NCBI GenBank assembly: GCA_020746835.1
Contig: JAGPNK010000002.1
Span: 3,286,001 to 3,350,000 of the forward strand
Source of the DNA: Stachybotrys elegans
Taxonomy: Eukaryota > Ascomycota > Sordariomycetes > Hypocreales > Stachybotryaceae
Direction: 5' to 3'
DNA: 64,000 nucleotides
Part shown: piece by piece, positions 23,476 to 35,297 of the stretch
Position numbering within the stretch: position 1 is the first letter of the stretch
Layout of the letters: the number at the start of each line of letters is the position of its first letter
The notes under the pieces: model-generated
Seen by the model: only the letters and a program-made list of their open reading frames with translations
Databases searched by the model: none
What the model was told of the DNA's origin: nothing
Position numbers and translations under genes: made by a program

Positions 23476-23955
23476 TAACGCGTCGTGGGAGACGCGCCGG
23501 ACAGAGGATCTAGTAGTTGCATAGGCACGGATACAGCGATGCAATGCCGTCACCTGGCTGCACCGTAACAGCTCCTTGGGGGCGGTGTCTTGGTTTTTAG
23601 TGGTCTCTGCTAGCACGTTTCGGCAAGCCACAGCTGGGCCTGTGAGGTAGCTCAGCCCCACTTCATCCAGACAGGCACCGCTGCAGCTTGGTTGAGGAGC
23701 AAGGCTGCTTGATCTTGCAACTTCCCTCGGCTTCATACGGCATCCCGCATACGTTTTCCTGGGAGGCTGGTTGCTTGCTTACCGAACCGAACGACAAGGT
23801 CAACCCGGGTTTAGTTTCATTCTCTCCGCCGAACGACGAGGCCTCACGAATCCCGCCGCCTTCCCCCCCCCCCGCGTCTCTTCCCTCAACTCCTTGCCAT
23901 CAACTCCACTTGCGTCTGTAGTTACGCAGCGGCATCGTCATACTCGCCGCCCGCC
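23476..23955. promoter_or_regulatory. Divergent promoter region of orc1 and vma5
   Basis: 480 bp between the chosen start codons. A C-rich stretch lies at about 23860-23880, close to the vma5 start. Part of it could be orc1 coding sequence if the upstream ATG at 23736 is used. Confidence 0.45.
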
Positions 23956-25400
23956 ATGTCGACCAAGTACTCGCTCCTCTCGCTGCCTCTGAGCGGATTC
24001 GACTCGAGCGATAGGGAAGATGCCCTGTCCTCGTTGAAGGCCACCATCTCCAGCGACAATGGCACCGTCCTCCCCTTCAACATCCCCGAGTTCAAAATTG
24101 GCACCCTGGATGCACTTGTCCAGCAGGCCGACGAGCTTGCCAAGCTCGAGGCCAACTGCCACGCCGTCGTCGCCAAGGTTGCCGACTCACTGCGCACAGT
24201 CTTGTCCAACGATGAGGACCGTCTGCTCCAGTACAAGATGGTCAACGACAGTTAGTTTCCTTCCGAGGCAGCGCAAGCTGATGCGGGCGTGGTGAGGAAG
24301 ACGGGAGAGCTGACGACGTCTCAGAGCCGACCGACCAGTACCTCTGCAACTTCAGCTGGAACAAGAACAGATACCGGGCCGACAAGTCTCTTGCCGAACT
24401 CATCAGCACCCTGCAAAAGGTAGGGAACCCGTAATGTGGGAACACGCTATCCAACACAAACACTGACAACGCGCTCTGCTGTCTAGGAGCTCGTCAATGT
24501 CGACAATGACGTAAAAACCAAGTTTAACCAGTACAACGCGGTCAAGTCAAACCTGGCAGCGCTGCAACGACGACAGACGTAAGGACCTGTCAGCCGCCCC
24601 AGGATGTTATTGTTCACAGCTAATTCCGACAGCGGCAACCTTGCCACCAAGTCGCTGGCTCCTATAGTGGACTCGTCCATATTGATTCAGGACTCTGAGT
24701 ACCTCGAGACGCATCTTATCGTAGTGCCCGCCAACGCCAAGAAGGACTTTATTAAGAGCTACGAGACCCTGGCGCCGATGGTGGTGCCCCGATCTTGCGT
24801 CGAGGTGGCCAAGGACGAAGAGTTTGTCCTGTTTGCCGTTGCGACATTCAAGAAGCACAGCGCTGAGTTTATCAACAAGTGCCGCGAGCAGAAGTGGACA
24901 CCCCGACAGTACAAGCATGTGGAGGGAGGCAGGGAGGAGGAGCAGCGCGAGCTCGACCGAGTGACCAACGAGGAGCGCAAGGTGTGCGGAGAAGCGCTGC
25001 GTATGGGACGCACGGGATGGAGCGAGAGCGTCATGATCTGGATCCACGTCTTGACGCTACGAGTGTTTGTCGAGGCTGTCCTGCGCTACGGCCTGCCCCT
25101 GGAATACGTGACGGCCATTGTCAAGGTACGTGCAGACACGAGGCAGGGAATATGCCTCAGCTGTCATTTTGTACTCATGCTAAACCCTCACAGACAACAC
25201 CTAAGCTTGCGCCCAAGGTCAAGACGGCGCTGGATGCCAACTACTCGTACCTCGGAGGCAACGCCTTTGGCCGTGACAAGCGAGGCCGGGTGACCAAGGA
25301 CGACGCTGCCCTGAGTTCAGATATGGCCGCAGCCGGACTGGCGACGGGCGAGGGACACGAGTACACGGCATACGTCTACTACGAGATCGAGTTCCCCTGA
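23956..25400 (+). CDS. vma5: V-ATPase V1 subunit C
   Basis: Subunit C of the vacuolar proton ATPase. It links the stator to the V1 head and is released when the pump disassembles. Five exons (23956-24250, 24325-24419, 24487-24578, 24633-25125, 25194-25400) encode 393 residues, the usual length. Start MSTKYSLLSLPLSGFDSS. Conserved stretches include FNIPEFKIGTLDALVQQADEL, FSWNKNRYRADKSLAELI, FNQYNAVKSNLAALQRRQ, LLIQ-like SSILIQDSEYLETHLIVVP, and the core ESVMIWIHVLTLRVFVEAVL with RYGLPLEYVTAI. The C-terminus ends GHEYTAYVYYEIEFP, diagnostic of the family. All introns are GT-AG and in frame. Confidence 0.96.
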
Positions 25401-25653
25401 TGGACATGATTGCGACATGAGCAACTACAATATGTCTCTCTGTCTGTCTCTTTTTTGCATTGCATTGACGCCTGTACTCTACCTCTCCATCATACCAGCA
25501 AACCCAAGCTGGCTCGACAATGGCAGTAATATCCTTTTTTTAGAACCAATATCATCATTCCAGGGTTATATGCATGCCGAAACCCAACAAGTATGGCCGC
25601 GGACTCTTGCAGGCATGGCCCCCTTATGTACATACATGGAAAGAAAATACTCT

Positions 25654-26374
25654 TTAGGCAGACTTGACGTAGCCCTTCTCGACGAGCCAGCTGACAATCT
25701 GGGCGACGCACTCCTCAACCGACTTTTCGTGGGTCTTGATGGTGATCTCGGGGTTGAGGGGCTCCTCGTACGGGGCGGAGATGCCGGTGAAGTCCTTGAT
25801 CTCGCCGGCACGGGCCTTCTTGTACAGGCCCTTGGGGTCGCGCTGCTCGGCGACCTCGAGGGGCACGTCTACGTAGACCTCGACAAAGGGGAGGGGCTCG
25901 TCGCCACCCTGCGTCTCGCCGTGGATCTTGCGGGCAAAGTCACGGTCGGCGCGGTAGGGGGAGATGAAGGAGGTGATGGCAATGGTGGAGGCGTCGGCGA
26001 AGAGCTTGGCGACCTCGGAGATGCGGCGGATGTTCTCGTTGCGGTCCTTCTCGGAGAAGCCGAGGTCCTTGTTGAGGCCGAAGCGGACGTTGTCACCGTC
26101 CAGGCGGTACGCGGACAGGCCAAGGTGCAGGAGGTGCTGCTCGAGGGCGGTAGCGACGGTCGACTTGCCCGAGGCGGACAGGCCCGTCAGCCAGATGGTG
26201 AGGCCGCGCTGGCCGCGGTTCTGGTTGCGCTCGGCGCGGGAGAGCGAGGGGTGCCAGGTGATGTTGCTGCGCAAGAACAGGTCAGTCCAGGTTTCTGCTG
26301 CGGTTTGGGGAGCTCCGATATCGTTGGATGAGGGGGAGGGGCAGCATTTTGCGGCGGAGAACTCACGTAGCCAT
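25654..26374 (-). CDS. met14: Adenylylsulfate (APS) kinase
   Basis: Phosphorylates adenosine 5'-phosphosulfate to PAPS in sulfate assimilation. Two exons give 206 residues: a tiny first exon of 8 nt (26374-26367, ATG GCT AC) and the main exon 26266-25654. The junction restores [17 protein letters not shown], the standard fungal start. The P-loop is GLSASGKS (near residue 31). [21 protein letters not shown] binds APS and nucleotide. [14 protein letters not shown] and [18 protein letters not shown] form the lid and substrate regions. The C-terminus [12 protein letters not shown] is typical. The 100-nt intron is GT-AG. A long open frame on the opposite strand is only a shadow. Confidence 0.96.
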
Positions 26375-27236
26375 TGTCGCCGTGTAGAGGGAGTAGGAAG
26401 AAGGAAAGGAAGAGAGAAAATCGTATAGAGGACTCTGGATAAAGGAACAAAGAGGATGTTTCCTGGGTGCACAGCAATTCGGATTGGAAATAAATAAAAA
26501 AGGCTCTCACGTTCTCTTCTCTTTCCGTCTCTAACTGGTCCACAGCCCACCTTGGATGGCGTAATACCCGAGCATCTTTTTATCTTATTTAAACCTTTCC
26601 ACAAGCACTACCTGATTCGCCTGATTAGCGCAGCCCCCCATCCTTTCCGGCCAGAGAGAACTCTTCGTTCAGGGACAAGCTGGAGCCGCCGTCGGCTGGA
26701 TGGAGTCAAGTGTCGGCTGTAGCGCCAGGGCAGACTTTTGGCCAGGGACAAGAATCGATCGTTGCCGGATGCGACGCGACGCGACGTGACGACAAGTTCC
26801 GTTGCCTGAAAGGGCACAATATTGGACGATGTAATGGTACGAATAGGTAGGTAGAGGGGGGAGGGGGCAAGTTGCTGCTGCTGCTAGCGATGGCCTGGGA
26901 AGCTGGCTGTAGGAGAGAAATCAGGTTCGCTACCAGCCGTAGAAGCGGCGGCGGGACTTTAATGTGATCAGATCTATGGCTGTCTGGATAATAGAATACA
27001 GAGACTTGCAGCAGAACTGGCAGCGTGTGCTCGTGAGCGAATCTATCTTGATAGACGCCGTTTGTAGCTACTCTATTGCCTGGTATATGCATGCACGTGT
27101 GGTGCACATCTGCGCCAAGTCTATTAGAGGGATATATGCAATGCTTTTACAGTGTGATGCGACGTGGATGTCGGCAAGGGGGGGGACGTGAAAGTCGTAA
27201 AAGGGAAAACACCAAGGAGCGCCATCTGATGTATCC
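26375..27236. other. Intergenic, met14 upstream region and thioesterase 3' side
   Basis: About 860 bp without a supported gene. It should contain the met14 promoter and leader next to 26374 and the 3' UTR of the thioesterase at the right. Confidence 0.5.
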
Positions 27237-28188
27237 TTAGGACATGCGAGGCAGCATCTACAACATCCCACATGTTAGCATGAGTACGACGCAGACATAA
27301 AAGAGAAGAGACATACCGCGGCATACTTGGGCGAGACAAACAGTCCGTTGGCCTCGGCCAGGATCGTGGGCTTCTCGCCGGGCTTGGCCAGCAGCTCGAT
27401 GTGGCCCTTGACCCAGGCCTTGCGGCCCTCGACCTTGACCGTCTGAGCGCGCAGCACCAGGAAGCTCCCCGCGGGCGTGGGCTTGCGGTAGTCGATGCTG
27501 AGGTTGGCCGTGACGGCAATGTTGTGCGGCAGCGCGCCGAAGCAGCAGTGCGCCAGGCCCTCGTCGAGCATCGTCGCCAGGAACCCGCCGTGCACGATGC
27601 CCGGGTGCCCGCACAGGTCGTCGCCCACGTACGTCACGGCCACGAGCGACCGCCCGCCCGCCTCGAGCCACAGGTACGGCGGCACCACGAGCCGGTTGGG
27701 GCCCAGCAACGCGCCCCCCGTCAGGCTGCGCTGGCGGTACGACGCCGGCATCTTCATGTGCGGCCGCGACTCGGTGAGGTCGCTGCGCGCCCGGAGCTCC
27801 GCCACCAGCGGGTGCGCGTTGATTGTCTCCTCGGCCATGCGTGCCTGCTCGTCCGAGGCTATGAACCGCGTCAGGCTCGCCTCGTCCGAGTAGAATCCCA
27901 TCCCGCGGCTGGTCATCGTCTGCCACATGGCCGCTGCGCCCGCACCGCCGAATGCCGCCCCGAATGCCGCGAGCCGTAGTATCCGTCCGAAGCCGCCGTT
28001 TTTCGCATCTGTTTGGACACCCCTTGGTCAGCATTTTTCTCGTAGAAAGGCGTTCGTCTGGCGGCTGTCGTTGACTTACTGGGCGTCTCCGAGGCATATG
28101 CTCGTCGCTGCGCGCCCTCGGCCCAGGATCGCTGCACCGACCGGCCCAATTGCCGTCCGGTGCGTCCGATATGCTGTCTGCTAAACAT
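27237..28188 (-). CDS. Hotdog-fold thioesterase, probably mitochondrial
   Basis: A 273-residue protein of the 4HBT/PaaI thioesterase superfamily, predicted to hydrolyse an acyl-CoA. Three exons: 28188-28080, 28008-27317 and 27257-27237. The last is only 21 nt and encodes MLPRMS. The first 35 residues (MFSRQHIGRTGRQLGRSV and onward) are rich in Arg, Ser and Gln with no acid until late, as in a mitochondrial presequence. A hydrophobic segment of Leu, Ala and Gly (residues about 42-58) may be a membrane anchor. The catalytic signature GHPGIVHGGFLATMLDEGLA has the HGG and the acidic residue expected of hotdog thioesterases, followed by ANLSIDYRKPTPAGS. Substrate unknown. A GGTACTAAGTT motif lies 123-133 bp upstream of the ATG. 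Confidence 0.85.
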
Positions 28189-28527
28189 GGTCGAATTTGT
28201 GTCTTGGTTACACTGTACAGGACCGGCCAGTGCAATGCAATGTACAGAGTAGCTGAGGGTAGCTTTCGGAGAAAAGGTGCTGGTCTTTTTGCCGAGGTCG
28301 GATGACAACAACTTAGTACCAGGCAGTTATTTTTCTTCCCTTTTTTTAATAAACCCTCGGGCTCTCCAAAGCCGAGCTTATGCGCCTAGATTACCGGGGC
28401 CACTCAACCGAGCCACCAGACATCAAAGTAAGTAGCACAGCACAAGGCAACATGTAGTTCAAGACGTACATAAAGTGGCTAATATTTTTGGCAGGCCTGT
28501 ATACCAGGTCGGTATCGCTGAATTCAT
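28189..28527. other. Intergenic, noc1 3' side and thioesterase promoter
   Basis: About 340 bp. The left part is upstream of the thioesterase start and contains the GGTACTAAGTT-like motif; the right part is the noc1 3' UTR. Confidence 0.5.
28310..28320 (-). promoter_or_regulatory. GGTACTAAGTT motif upstream of the thioesterase
   Basis: Sense-strand GGTACTAAGTT lies 122-132 bp before the ATG. The same core lies at a similar distance before noc1 and, with one change, before vps37. Function is inferred from position only. Confidence 0.35.
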
Positions 28528-31500
28528 CTACATATCCTCCTCCTTGGCTAGAAGCTCTGCATAGTCGTCTACTGAGGCAAACATGGGCAGATCCTTGAGA
28601 GCCCGACGTCTCGACTTCCGCGTGTCCTTCTCCTTCTCCTTGGACGACTTGGCTTCCCCGCTGTCCTCCTCCTCACCATCCTCTGCTGCTACCAGGCCTT
28701 CCATCTCATCGCCATCTTCATCTTCATCTCCAGACTCCAGATCCAGATCGTCGTCCATGTCGCTGTCCAAGGACAGTGCAGGCGAGGAGCCATCCTCGGA
28801 AGCCATATCATCCTCGTCCAGATCGTCGAAGCCCATGTCAGAGCCCTCGCCCTCCACATCAGGCTGAGCCGACACCAGTGCCTTCCAGATCTCATCCTCT
28901 TGCTCGTCCTCTTCATCGTCTTCACCAGTGCTGGCGGCCTTCTTGGCAGGGGTCTTGGGTTCCTTGGCAACGTGCTGGAAGTATTCGTGAAAGAAGACGT
29001 CCTCTGCGGCCACATCTCCGGCCTTCTTGTTCCAGAAAGCCGGCGTGTTGAGAGCCGCTGCGCTGGCACCGGCTCCAGTGCCTCTGCTACCGAGCCAAAC
29101 ATCACCAAGATCTTTGGGTGCCTTGACAGGTTGCATGATAGATGTGCCGCGCGAGCCGTCCGTCGCCTTGGGGTTGCGGTAGACAAACTTATCCAAGAAC
29201 CGGATTAGAGAGTGGCTGTCCATGTCGGGCTTCTTCACTTCGCTGTCGCGCTCAAGTAAAGCCGACGCCAAAACGTGAACGGAGGGGTGGAAATGCGATT
29301 GGATCGGAATCTATCAAGGGTCAGAACTCAAAACTTCCCTTCCACGGCGGCAAAACTCACAAGTTCCCAGAGGCAACTTCTCTGCGCGTTGCTGTGCTCC
29401 GGGTTTCTCTTCCGCCCGTCGTATACTGGTCGCGGCGCCGACTCATCATCGTCGTCAAATATTGACTCCTCGGGCTGGTCGATCAGCGTAGACAGATCTG
29501 GGAAAGTCTTTCGCAGGTGCGACAAGATGTAGATGACGCCGCAAATAAATGGAGGCTGGTGGACAGCGGTGACCTGCAGCATTCTCTTTACAAAGGCCTT
29601 GACTCTTCGTACATCCACGTCGTTCTTCAGAGCCCGAAGGAGGAGATTCAGATACAAGGCTTGCTTGGAAGAGGTGGCTAGTCGAGGATCTAGGAGTGAC
29701 TCGTACAGTGTTCGATAGAATCGATCACTGGCCATGTTGCGTGACGACGAAAGATGCTGAATCAAAAGAAGGGCTTGGATGCCCGTGTTGAAGTTGGCCG
29801 AGTGAGCTATCCTGAAAAGAGTATCGATATGGTTCTCCATGCTGCATTAATTATATTAGTCAAGGTGTCATGTAAAGGGGGTAAGGCATTCTTACATTGC
29901 TTCGTGTGCGCCCACAAAAGGAGCTGCACGGTTGACGCCAGTCAAGATGGCAGATACCAGCTTATCAGCAGCCTCGGTCTCAGGTTCAGGGGCTGCAGCA
30001 GGTGCTCGCTTGCCGCGGTGTCGGGCTTTGGGGTTGGAGTTCTCGGGCGCTTTCGTGACATCGCTTTCAGACTGTGTGGGGATGCCCAGGTTGCCGGCCT
30101 TGAGCATGATGACGAAGAGGTCAAAGTAGATTCGGACCAAGGCCTCAGCGACCGCCGGCTCTTTGCTGCTCAAGATGGTCTGGTTCAGCGTGGTGATGGC
30201 GTAGTACTTTGTACGGTGGTCTTGGCCCGGGCGGAGAAGGATTTCTTGCTCGATTGTGCGGACGATGACGGGTTTCATGCCGGGATGCTGGTTTTGGAGC
30301 TGCAGCAGCAGGTACGAAGCCCGCGACGCAATCTTGCGGCTCCGGTCTCCGAGCTTGTTGACAAGAAGTCTCATGAGGTTGGCCTCTTGTTCTGGCTTCT
30401 CCTTGAGAAGACCGTAGACCAGATCAATGGCTCTGGACCGCGAATAGTCAATCTCGTCAGAGCACCAGACCTCGAGCAGCTGTATCATCTTGAAAAAGGT
30501 CTCCTTCAGCCAGTCCTCGTAGCACCATGAGATGAGGTGGTTCTCGGTAATCTTGCCAGGGAGCGGCTGGTGTGCGGCCCATGACTTGACGCCGTTGCGC
30601 TCGAGTGTTCCGAGCAGACCGGGCTGGGTCTGGAAGGCGCGCAGGCGTCGTTGAGGTGGGAGAAGGGTTCCGGGACCGAGGAGATCAACCAGCGCACCAA
30701 TGGCACCGATGGCCTGGGCACGGCTCTTCTTGGCGGCCAAGGTCATGAGGGCGTCAAAGGCGCGAATGTTGTGGACAGGCGATTCCTGTACGGCCAGCGT
30801 CAGAGCAGACACCTTGTCCGTAAGAGTACCCGACGTCATGATGGTCGACAAGAACTTGTGAGAGGACGAGGCAAACACACTAGTCCTGTACCGCGCCGAG
30901 TCTGCGTCAAGCAGCGTCCTTGCATGCTGCTTGAGAGCCGTCACAGCGCCCATATACTGGCCAAGCTGGTCGGTTGTTGGGCTGGGTAAGGACGCTAGCT
31001 TTGTGACATGCCAGTCTGCCCGGGGTTGAAAGGTCTGGACTCCTGAGTTAGCTGTCAGACCCAGTCATCCTCTGCAGCGCAATTACTTACCAGACCAGCG
31101 ATTTTTCCGCTCACAACATCATCGGCATCTTCGCCTTCCTCCGCCTCTTCCCCTTCCTCATCCTCATCATCCTCATCTTCATCGTCCTCCTCCTCATTAT
31201 CATCTTGGGCCCCATCCTTTTCGTCTTCGCTAGCCTCGCTGGGAACATGCTCCGCAAATCCCAGCTCTTTGGAAAAGGCAGCGAGCTCGTCCCTCAATTT
31301 CTTGTCCACGGGCGTCTTGGACTCCTTGACGTACTCGTCATCTGAGGAGTCGATGTCGTTGATGAGATCCAGGTCCTTCTCATCGCCTCCCAGAGCCTTG
31401 ATCTCGGCTAAGAGATCCTCCTTGGAAATCTTCAAGCCCTTCTTGGATGCCGGGCCGTCGGAATTGCGCTGTCTCTTGTTCTGCTGTTCCCCCACCGTGT

Positions 31501-31648
31501 TGGTGGGCGGTTTCTTGCGCTTGTTGTTCTCATTGGCGCTCAAGTTCTTGTCAATCTTGGCCGTAATCTGGGAAAGAGCATTTTCATCGAGCCCCTGGCC
31601 GCCGTTTGAGCGCCGAGGGCCCTTGCCTTTCTTCTGGGGCTTGGCCAT
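28528..31648 (-). CDS. noc1: Noc1/Mak21, CBF-family ribosome biogenesis factor
   Basis: A nucleolar factor for export and maturation of pre-60S particles (Noc1-Noc2 complex; CCAAT-binding-factor/Mak21 family). Four exons (31648-31091, 31034-29896, 29841-29361, 29310-28528) give 986 residues. Start MAKPQKKGKGPRRSNGG is basic and nucleolar-like; in-frame ATGs further upstream are ignored. A long Asp/Glu run (about residues 135-185) precedes the HEAT-like core, which starts at TFQPRADWHVTK. Diagnostic pieces are WCYEDWLKETFFKMIQLLE, VGAHEAIMENHIDTLFRI, FNTGIQALLLIQHLSSS, FYRTLYESLLDPRL and the CBF domain PPFICGVIYILSHLRKTFP. Near the end come FHPSVHVLASALL and HSLIRFLDKFVYRNPKA. The C-terminal tail is again strongly acidic, then basic (SRRRALKDLPMFASVDDYAE). 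Confidence 0.94.
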
Positions 31649-32010
31649 GGTGTAGGCGCTGTAGGACTGAGGATTGTGGTGAAGATGCTGTTTGCGATTG
31701 ATTATCCGTAAAATCAACTTTTTTTTTCCTCGAGGCGGCTTATCGGCCTTATCGGACCAGCAGTCCCACCACAACTTAGTACCCTTTGGCTTACTAGCGC
31801 GTCTTGACGACGCTAAAAGCTAGGGGGTCTTGGGCTCCGCCGGATTGGCCAATGATTGACCCTATATTTTCTACTATGGCTGGTGATCGCCTGTTTCTAT
31901 CATGTTGAAGCTGCTTTGCCATCAACACGCCATCTAAATAGGTACTTCAAGGACGGTTCTCTGATTAGGCGCTCCAGGGGATGAGACTTTCGAGTCGATA
32001 GCTCCCTACC
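31649..32010. promoter_or_regulatory. Divergent promoter of noc1 and mitochondrial ProRS
   Basis: 362 bp between the two start codons, so both promoters and leaders must fit here. A GGTACTAAGTT motif on the noc1 sense strand is listed separately. Confidence 0.5.
31773..31783 (-). promoter_or_regulatory. GGTACTAAGTT motif upstream of noc1
   Basis: Sense-strand GGTACTAAGTT lies 125-135 bp before the noc1 ATG. It is the same 11-mer, at nearly the same distance, as before the thioesterase. Confidence 0.35.
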
Positions 32011-34077
32011 ATGGCCCCGCAGTTCCAAGCAGCAGCAGCAGCAACGTTCTGCTACACTGCCCGCCTCACGCAGGTTAGATGGTTTTCACAATCGCCATGG
32101 AGGAACAGTCGGCCGGCCAGGTCCATGCTGTCGAGCATGTGGATTCCTCCCACCGGTTCCATCTCTTCGACCGATCAGGAGAGTGAGTGCAGGTACAAAT
32201 CCTTGGAAGTTGGTTGGCTTGGCTGACCATATGTAGCTGGTCACGACAAGCTTGTTCGTGGAGGATTCCTGCGTCAAGTATGTTGGCTCATCTCCCCAGC
32301 CGGAGATTCATGCTGACCATGATCTTTAGTCTCATTCCGGCATCTTCCAGGTCCTCCCCATGGGCCTGCGTGTGCAGGACAAGATTGAAAAACTCCTTGA
32401 CAAGCACATGCAATCCATAGGTATGCTTACTTCAGCTTGGGCTCATTCTTCAAGCAGCTGACCATGTCAAGGGGCCTCCCGCGTTTCGTTGTCTACTATC
32501 ACTTCAGAAGAGCTGTGGCAGAAGAGCGATCGACTCAATCTTGTTTCCTCCGAGGTAATTCCCCTTCTCTCTCAAAAGAAAAAAAAAGGAGGGAAGAAAG
32601 GAGTAGGAGGTACTGACACTGTTAGTTGTTTCGTTTCACCGACCGTAAAGAAGTTCCATTGATGCTCTCACCTACTCATGAGGAGGAGATCACATCACTT
32701 GTAGCCAGCACGACAACGTCGTATAAATCGCTTCCCCTGAAGCTATATCAAATTAGTTGGCCTACCTCCTTTGCGTGTGGAGGGCTTCACTAACAGATTG
32801 CAGCGCGCAAGTATCGCGACGAGCGGAGGCCTCGCCATGGTCTGCTACGGTCAAGAGAATTCATCATGAAGGATCTATACACTTATGATCTTACTCTAGA
32901 AAATGCTCTCAAGACTTACCGCCAGGTCGCTGGTGCTTATCGGGCATTCTTCGAGGAGCTCAACATCCCAATTCTAGTGGCCGAGGCTAGCTCTGGCGAC
33001 ATGGGAGGCGACCACAGTCACGAGTATCATTTGGCAAACCCCATCGGCGAAGACATAGTTGTGAACTGCGACACATGCGGCTACACTGCCAACGACGAGG
33101 TTGCCGAAGCTCGCCCATCTGCGATCCCTAATGCTGCCAATTCACCCGCCGACTTCCTCGTCTGGCGTGGCGTCACGCATGATCGGAAAACGCTCGTGAA
33201 TGCTTGGTATCCAAGGATGGGCGGCACTGCGTCGGACAGCCGCGTCAATCTTCATGTCCTCAAGGCTCTGGTGCCAGAGCTCGATGCCAGCGTCAATGAT
33301 GGCCTTCAAGCATGGGTAGAGGCCCAACAGACCAAATCCGAAGATGCCAAGCCACGAGTGCTCAACGTCGTTGATTCTCGGCTGTCTGCGCTCTTCTCAG
33401 AAGTGCAGAATGATCTGCCGATCATCCCAAGCGAGTCACTAGCGACCGGGATCGAACAAACCACGGTCGCAGAGGAGGCTGGAGATAGCCTCAATCTGCT
33501 TCTGCCTTCGGATGGCGATGGCTGCCCCAAGTGCAAGGAGGGCTCGCTCAAACTTCACCGGTCCCTCGAACTGGGACACACGTTCCACCTAGGGACCCGA
33601 TACACAGAGCCACTCGAAGCATATATAACCCTGCCCGAAGCGCCCAATGTACCGGTTCCCATGCAAATGGGCTGCTATGGCATTGGTCTTTCAAGGATAT
33701 TCGGTGCCATTGCTGAGCATACGGCCGATGATCGTGGTCTCAAATGGCCTCGCGCCATCGCCCCATTCGACGTGGTCATGGTGCCCATTTCTTCCGGCGA
33801 TCAGGAAGGGGGACCAAGCAAAGAGGAGCTGGACTTGTACGATGCTATATCGAATGCAGACACAGGTTTAGATGTGGTACTGGACGATCGCAAGCATAGG
33901 TTTGGATGGAAGATGCGTGACGCAGACCTGACCGGTTATCCCGTCATCGTGGTGCTCGGGAAGGAGTGGCGAAGCAATCGTGTCTGCGAGGTGCAGTGCC
34001 GCGCTCTTGCTGTCAAGGAGAATATTGCAGCGGCAGAAGTGCCTCGCTTTGTGCAAAAGTTGCTTTCAAAGCTTTAA
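32011..34077 (+). CDS. AIM10: Mitochondrial prolyl-tRNA synthetase, bacterial type
   Basis: Charges mitochondrial tRNA-Pro. Six exons (32011-32182, 32237-32277, 32330-32420, 32472-32554, 32626-32755, 32804-34077) encode 596 residues. The N-terminus ([19 protein letters not shown]) lacks acids and is rich in Ala, Arg and Ser, fitting mitochondrial import. Class II motif 1 region is [20 protein letters not shown] with [31 protein letters not shown] follows. Motif 2 is [20 protein letters not shown]. An insertion domain of bacterial-type ProRS (with [14 protein letters not shown]) follows. Motif 3 is [13 protein letters not shown]. The C-terminal anticodon-binding domain has [17 protein letters not shown]. 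No zinc-like eukaryotic extension is present. Five introns crowd the first 800 bp. The gene is compact beside noc1. Confidence 0.93.
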
Positions 34078-34431
34078 GCGGCCCTCTTGGTGGAAGCCCG
34101 TGTATTCTCTACCCTCATGTACTAGTATCATGTAACCTTTTAGCTTTTTAGCTATCTTTTCAAAATTTCATTGTAGGATATAGGTAGTGGGAAATAGAAA
34201 TGATACATTGCCATTTTTATGCTACAATCAAGAAACCTCTTTTTGTTGCTGTTGTCGTCACCTCATGGATGGCTGCCGCGCGGTTAGACGCATCCACCAC
34301 TAAAGTACAAGCACGACCCCACGTAGAAATATTCGAGAAGCGATGCATGGAGGGGAACTATCCATGCCCATGCCACACCCAGTAGCTTCGGGCTCCCGCG
34401 CAAGACCAAGCCAGCAGCAACGCCGCCCATC
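34078..34431. other. Intergenic, ProRS 3' side and prefoldin-5 promoter
   Basis: About 350 bp between two same-strand genes. No coding region supported. Confidence 0.5.
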
Positions 34432-35180
34432 ATGTCTGGCTCACCAGGTAAGCCGACACGCCCACCAATGTTTTTGGTCGTTGGTTTCCGAATCCCGCTT
34501 GCTAACCTTGCTCCCTTCTCCTTGTCCGCCCGCAGTGAACCTCGAGAGCCTCGACCCCCAGCAGCTCGCGCAGATCAAGAAGCAGCTCGACGAGGAGCTC
34601 GAGCACCTCACGTCCTCCTTTGCGCAGCTGCACGGCGCCCAGAACAAGTTCAAAGAATGCCTCCGATGTGTACAGTCACGATCCAAGGCCCCTGAGGGTA
34701 CGCCAGATACCTCGTCCCGCATGGCACGCAATCCCTTGCTAAGATGCACGATTCATAGGGTCAACGAATGTACTTGTTCCTCTCACAAACTCGCTCTACG
34801 TTCGCGGCGAACTGTCGGATACTGAGAGGGTCTTGGTGGACGTGGGCACTGGGTTTCTCGTGGAAAAGGTTCGTTGAACCCCCCCCCTCTCCGGGACGTC
34901 AGGGTGTGCTCGTTGCTGAAACTAGACCGCAGAAGCTCAAGAGCGCAGAGAAGTTCTACGAAGGAAAGGTACAGGAACTATCCGACAATCTCAAAAGTCT
35001 CGAGGCTATCGTGCAGCGGAAGCAGATGAACGCAAGGAGTATAGAAGAAGGTTGGTGTCCAGACAAGATTGCTAGCGCATCTCACCTCTTGCAACAAGAA
35101 GACTCGCTGACGTGTCATGGTTTCCAGTTCTTAGGCAGAAGATCATGGCCGCTCAAGCCTCTTCACAAGCCTCCTCATAG
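34432..35180 (+). CDS. gim5: Prefoldin subunit 5
   Basis: An alpha-type prefoldin subunit. The hexamer hands unfolded actin and tubulin to the CCT chaperonin. Five exons (34432-34447, 34536-34697, 34759-34868, 34933-35050, 35128-35180) encode 152 residues. The first exon is only 16 nt and gives MSGSP. Then comes [20 protein letters not shown], the N-terminal coiled coil. The beta hairpins contain [15 protein letters not shown] and [13 protein letters not shown], both characteristic of prefoldin 5. The C-terminal coiled coil has [17 protein letters not shown] and ends [17 protein letters not shown]. All splice sites are GT-AG. No single open frame covers more than a third of the protein, so a scan for long open frames would miss it. 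Confidence 0.94.
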
Positions 35181-35297
35181 GGTCTTTGGAAGAAAATGTA
35201 CTCATTATAGGCAAAAACGAAGCAATTGTTCTGGAACAAACCACATGCGCCATTCGCTTGTCCGCCTCGCGGAGTTGCCATCTTCATCTAATCACTC

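Noticed and set aside
25417..26331. 304-codon plus-strand frame over met14
   Set aside because: It is the antisense shadow of the GC-rich APS kinase exon and has a Gly/Val/Asp-rich nonsense composition.
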